DNA from: an uncultured Clostridia bacterium
Lineage (GTDB): Bacteria; Bacillota; Clostridia; UBA1381
Assembly: GCA_905235885.1 (NCBI GenBank)
Contig: CAJONM010000040.1
Coordinates: forward strand, 1-5,163
Reading direction: 5' to 3'
Length of the DNA stretch: 5,163 bases
Within the stretch, counting starts at the first letter, position 1. Each line of letters begins with the position of its first letter. Shown one piece after another: positions 5,150 through 5,163 of this stretch. The notes beneath the pieces were generated by a model that was not told the DNA's origin, made no database searches, and saw only the letters and a program-made list of their open reading frames with translations. A program made the position numbers and the translations under genes.

Positions 5150-5163
5150 CGACCATAGGTCGG
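5149..5163. other. 6-bp hairpin at the right window edge, possible terminator stem
   Basis: CCGACC (5149-5154) and GGTCGG (5158-5163) form a perfect 6-bp stem with loop ATA. Any U-tract would lie beyond the window, so it cannot be called a terminator. It may be one more arm of the adjacent inverted-repeat element. Confidence 0.4.

Noticed and set aside
5069..5158. 29-codon plus-strand frame (ATG 5069 to TAG 5156) inside the inverted-repeat element
   Set aside because: No SD precedes it and its Arg-rich composition follows from the GC-rich repeats; it is better explained as non-coding.
5149..5163. Calling the edge hairpin a rho-independent terminator of the membrane-protein operon
   Set aside because: The stem is only 6 bp and the sequence that would hold the U-tract is outside the window.

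Overview
The window looks like a chromosomal segment from an anaerobic Firmicute, most likely class Clostridia (Ruminococcus / Oscillospiraceae-like). This is inferred from moderate-to-low GC, strong purine-rich Shine-Dalgarno (SD) sites (AGGAGG, AAGGTGG, AAGGAG) and near-consensus sigma-A promoters. It also rests on the gene types: a clostridial-style LuxS, a three-helix cardiolipin synthase, a CmpB-family (PF06541) membrane protein and an intracellular DUF1680/GH127 glycosidase. No species can be named from the sequence alone.

Left half, minus strand, read right to left. A well-formed promoter (TTGAAA-17-TATAAT, 3295-3323) drives a previously easy-to-miss 38-codon ORF (3136-3252) with a perfect AGGAGG site. 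Its TGA overlaps the ATG of the cardiolipin synthase gene (cls, 1538-3139) as ATGA. The cls transcript ends at a strong rho-independent terminator (1484-1508). Just beyond it a separate promoter (TTGATT-17-TACAAT) drives luxS (865-1395), the S-ribosylhomocysteine lyase of the activated methyl cycle and AI-2 synthesis. Fifty-six bases after luxS begins a DUF1680/GH127-type glycosidase (beta-L-arabinofuranosidase superfamily). It is cut by the left edge of the window after 269 codons. No terminator separates it from luxS.

Right half, plus strand. Divergent from the cls transcript, a promoter with an extended -10 (TGGTAGAAT) drives a two-gene unit 13 bases apart. The first gene is a CmpB-family polytopic membrane protein and the second is a YjdF/DUF2238-like polytopic membrane protein. 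The two divergent promoters share a 218-bp region; an A/T-rich block there may serve as an UP element for the cls promoter. The promoter position argues that the first ATG of the CmpB frame (3370) is upstream of the transcript start and is not used.

Right edge (4988-5163). No conserved protein is seen. The region holds a 22-codon ORF with a perfect SD that can pair with ATATCCTC just after the previous stop codon. Overlapping it is a GC-rich nest of inverted repeats (29 of 40 bases G/C at 5071-5110), followed by a 6-bp hairpin that ends exactly at the window edge. This is the least ordinary stretch and may be a dispersed palindromic element or a structured RNA.

Functionally, the centre of the window is about the cell envelope: phospholipid synthesis on one side and two uncharacterised membrane proteins on the other, sharing a regulatory region. 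The left part is methyl-cycle/AI-2 metabolism and plant-polysaccharide sugar release. No CRISPR array, tRNA, rRNA, transposase or prophage gene was found.
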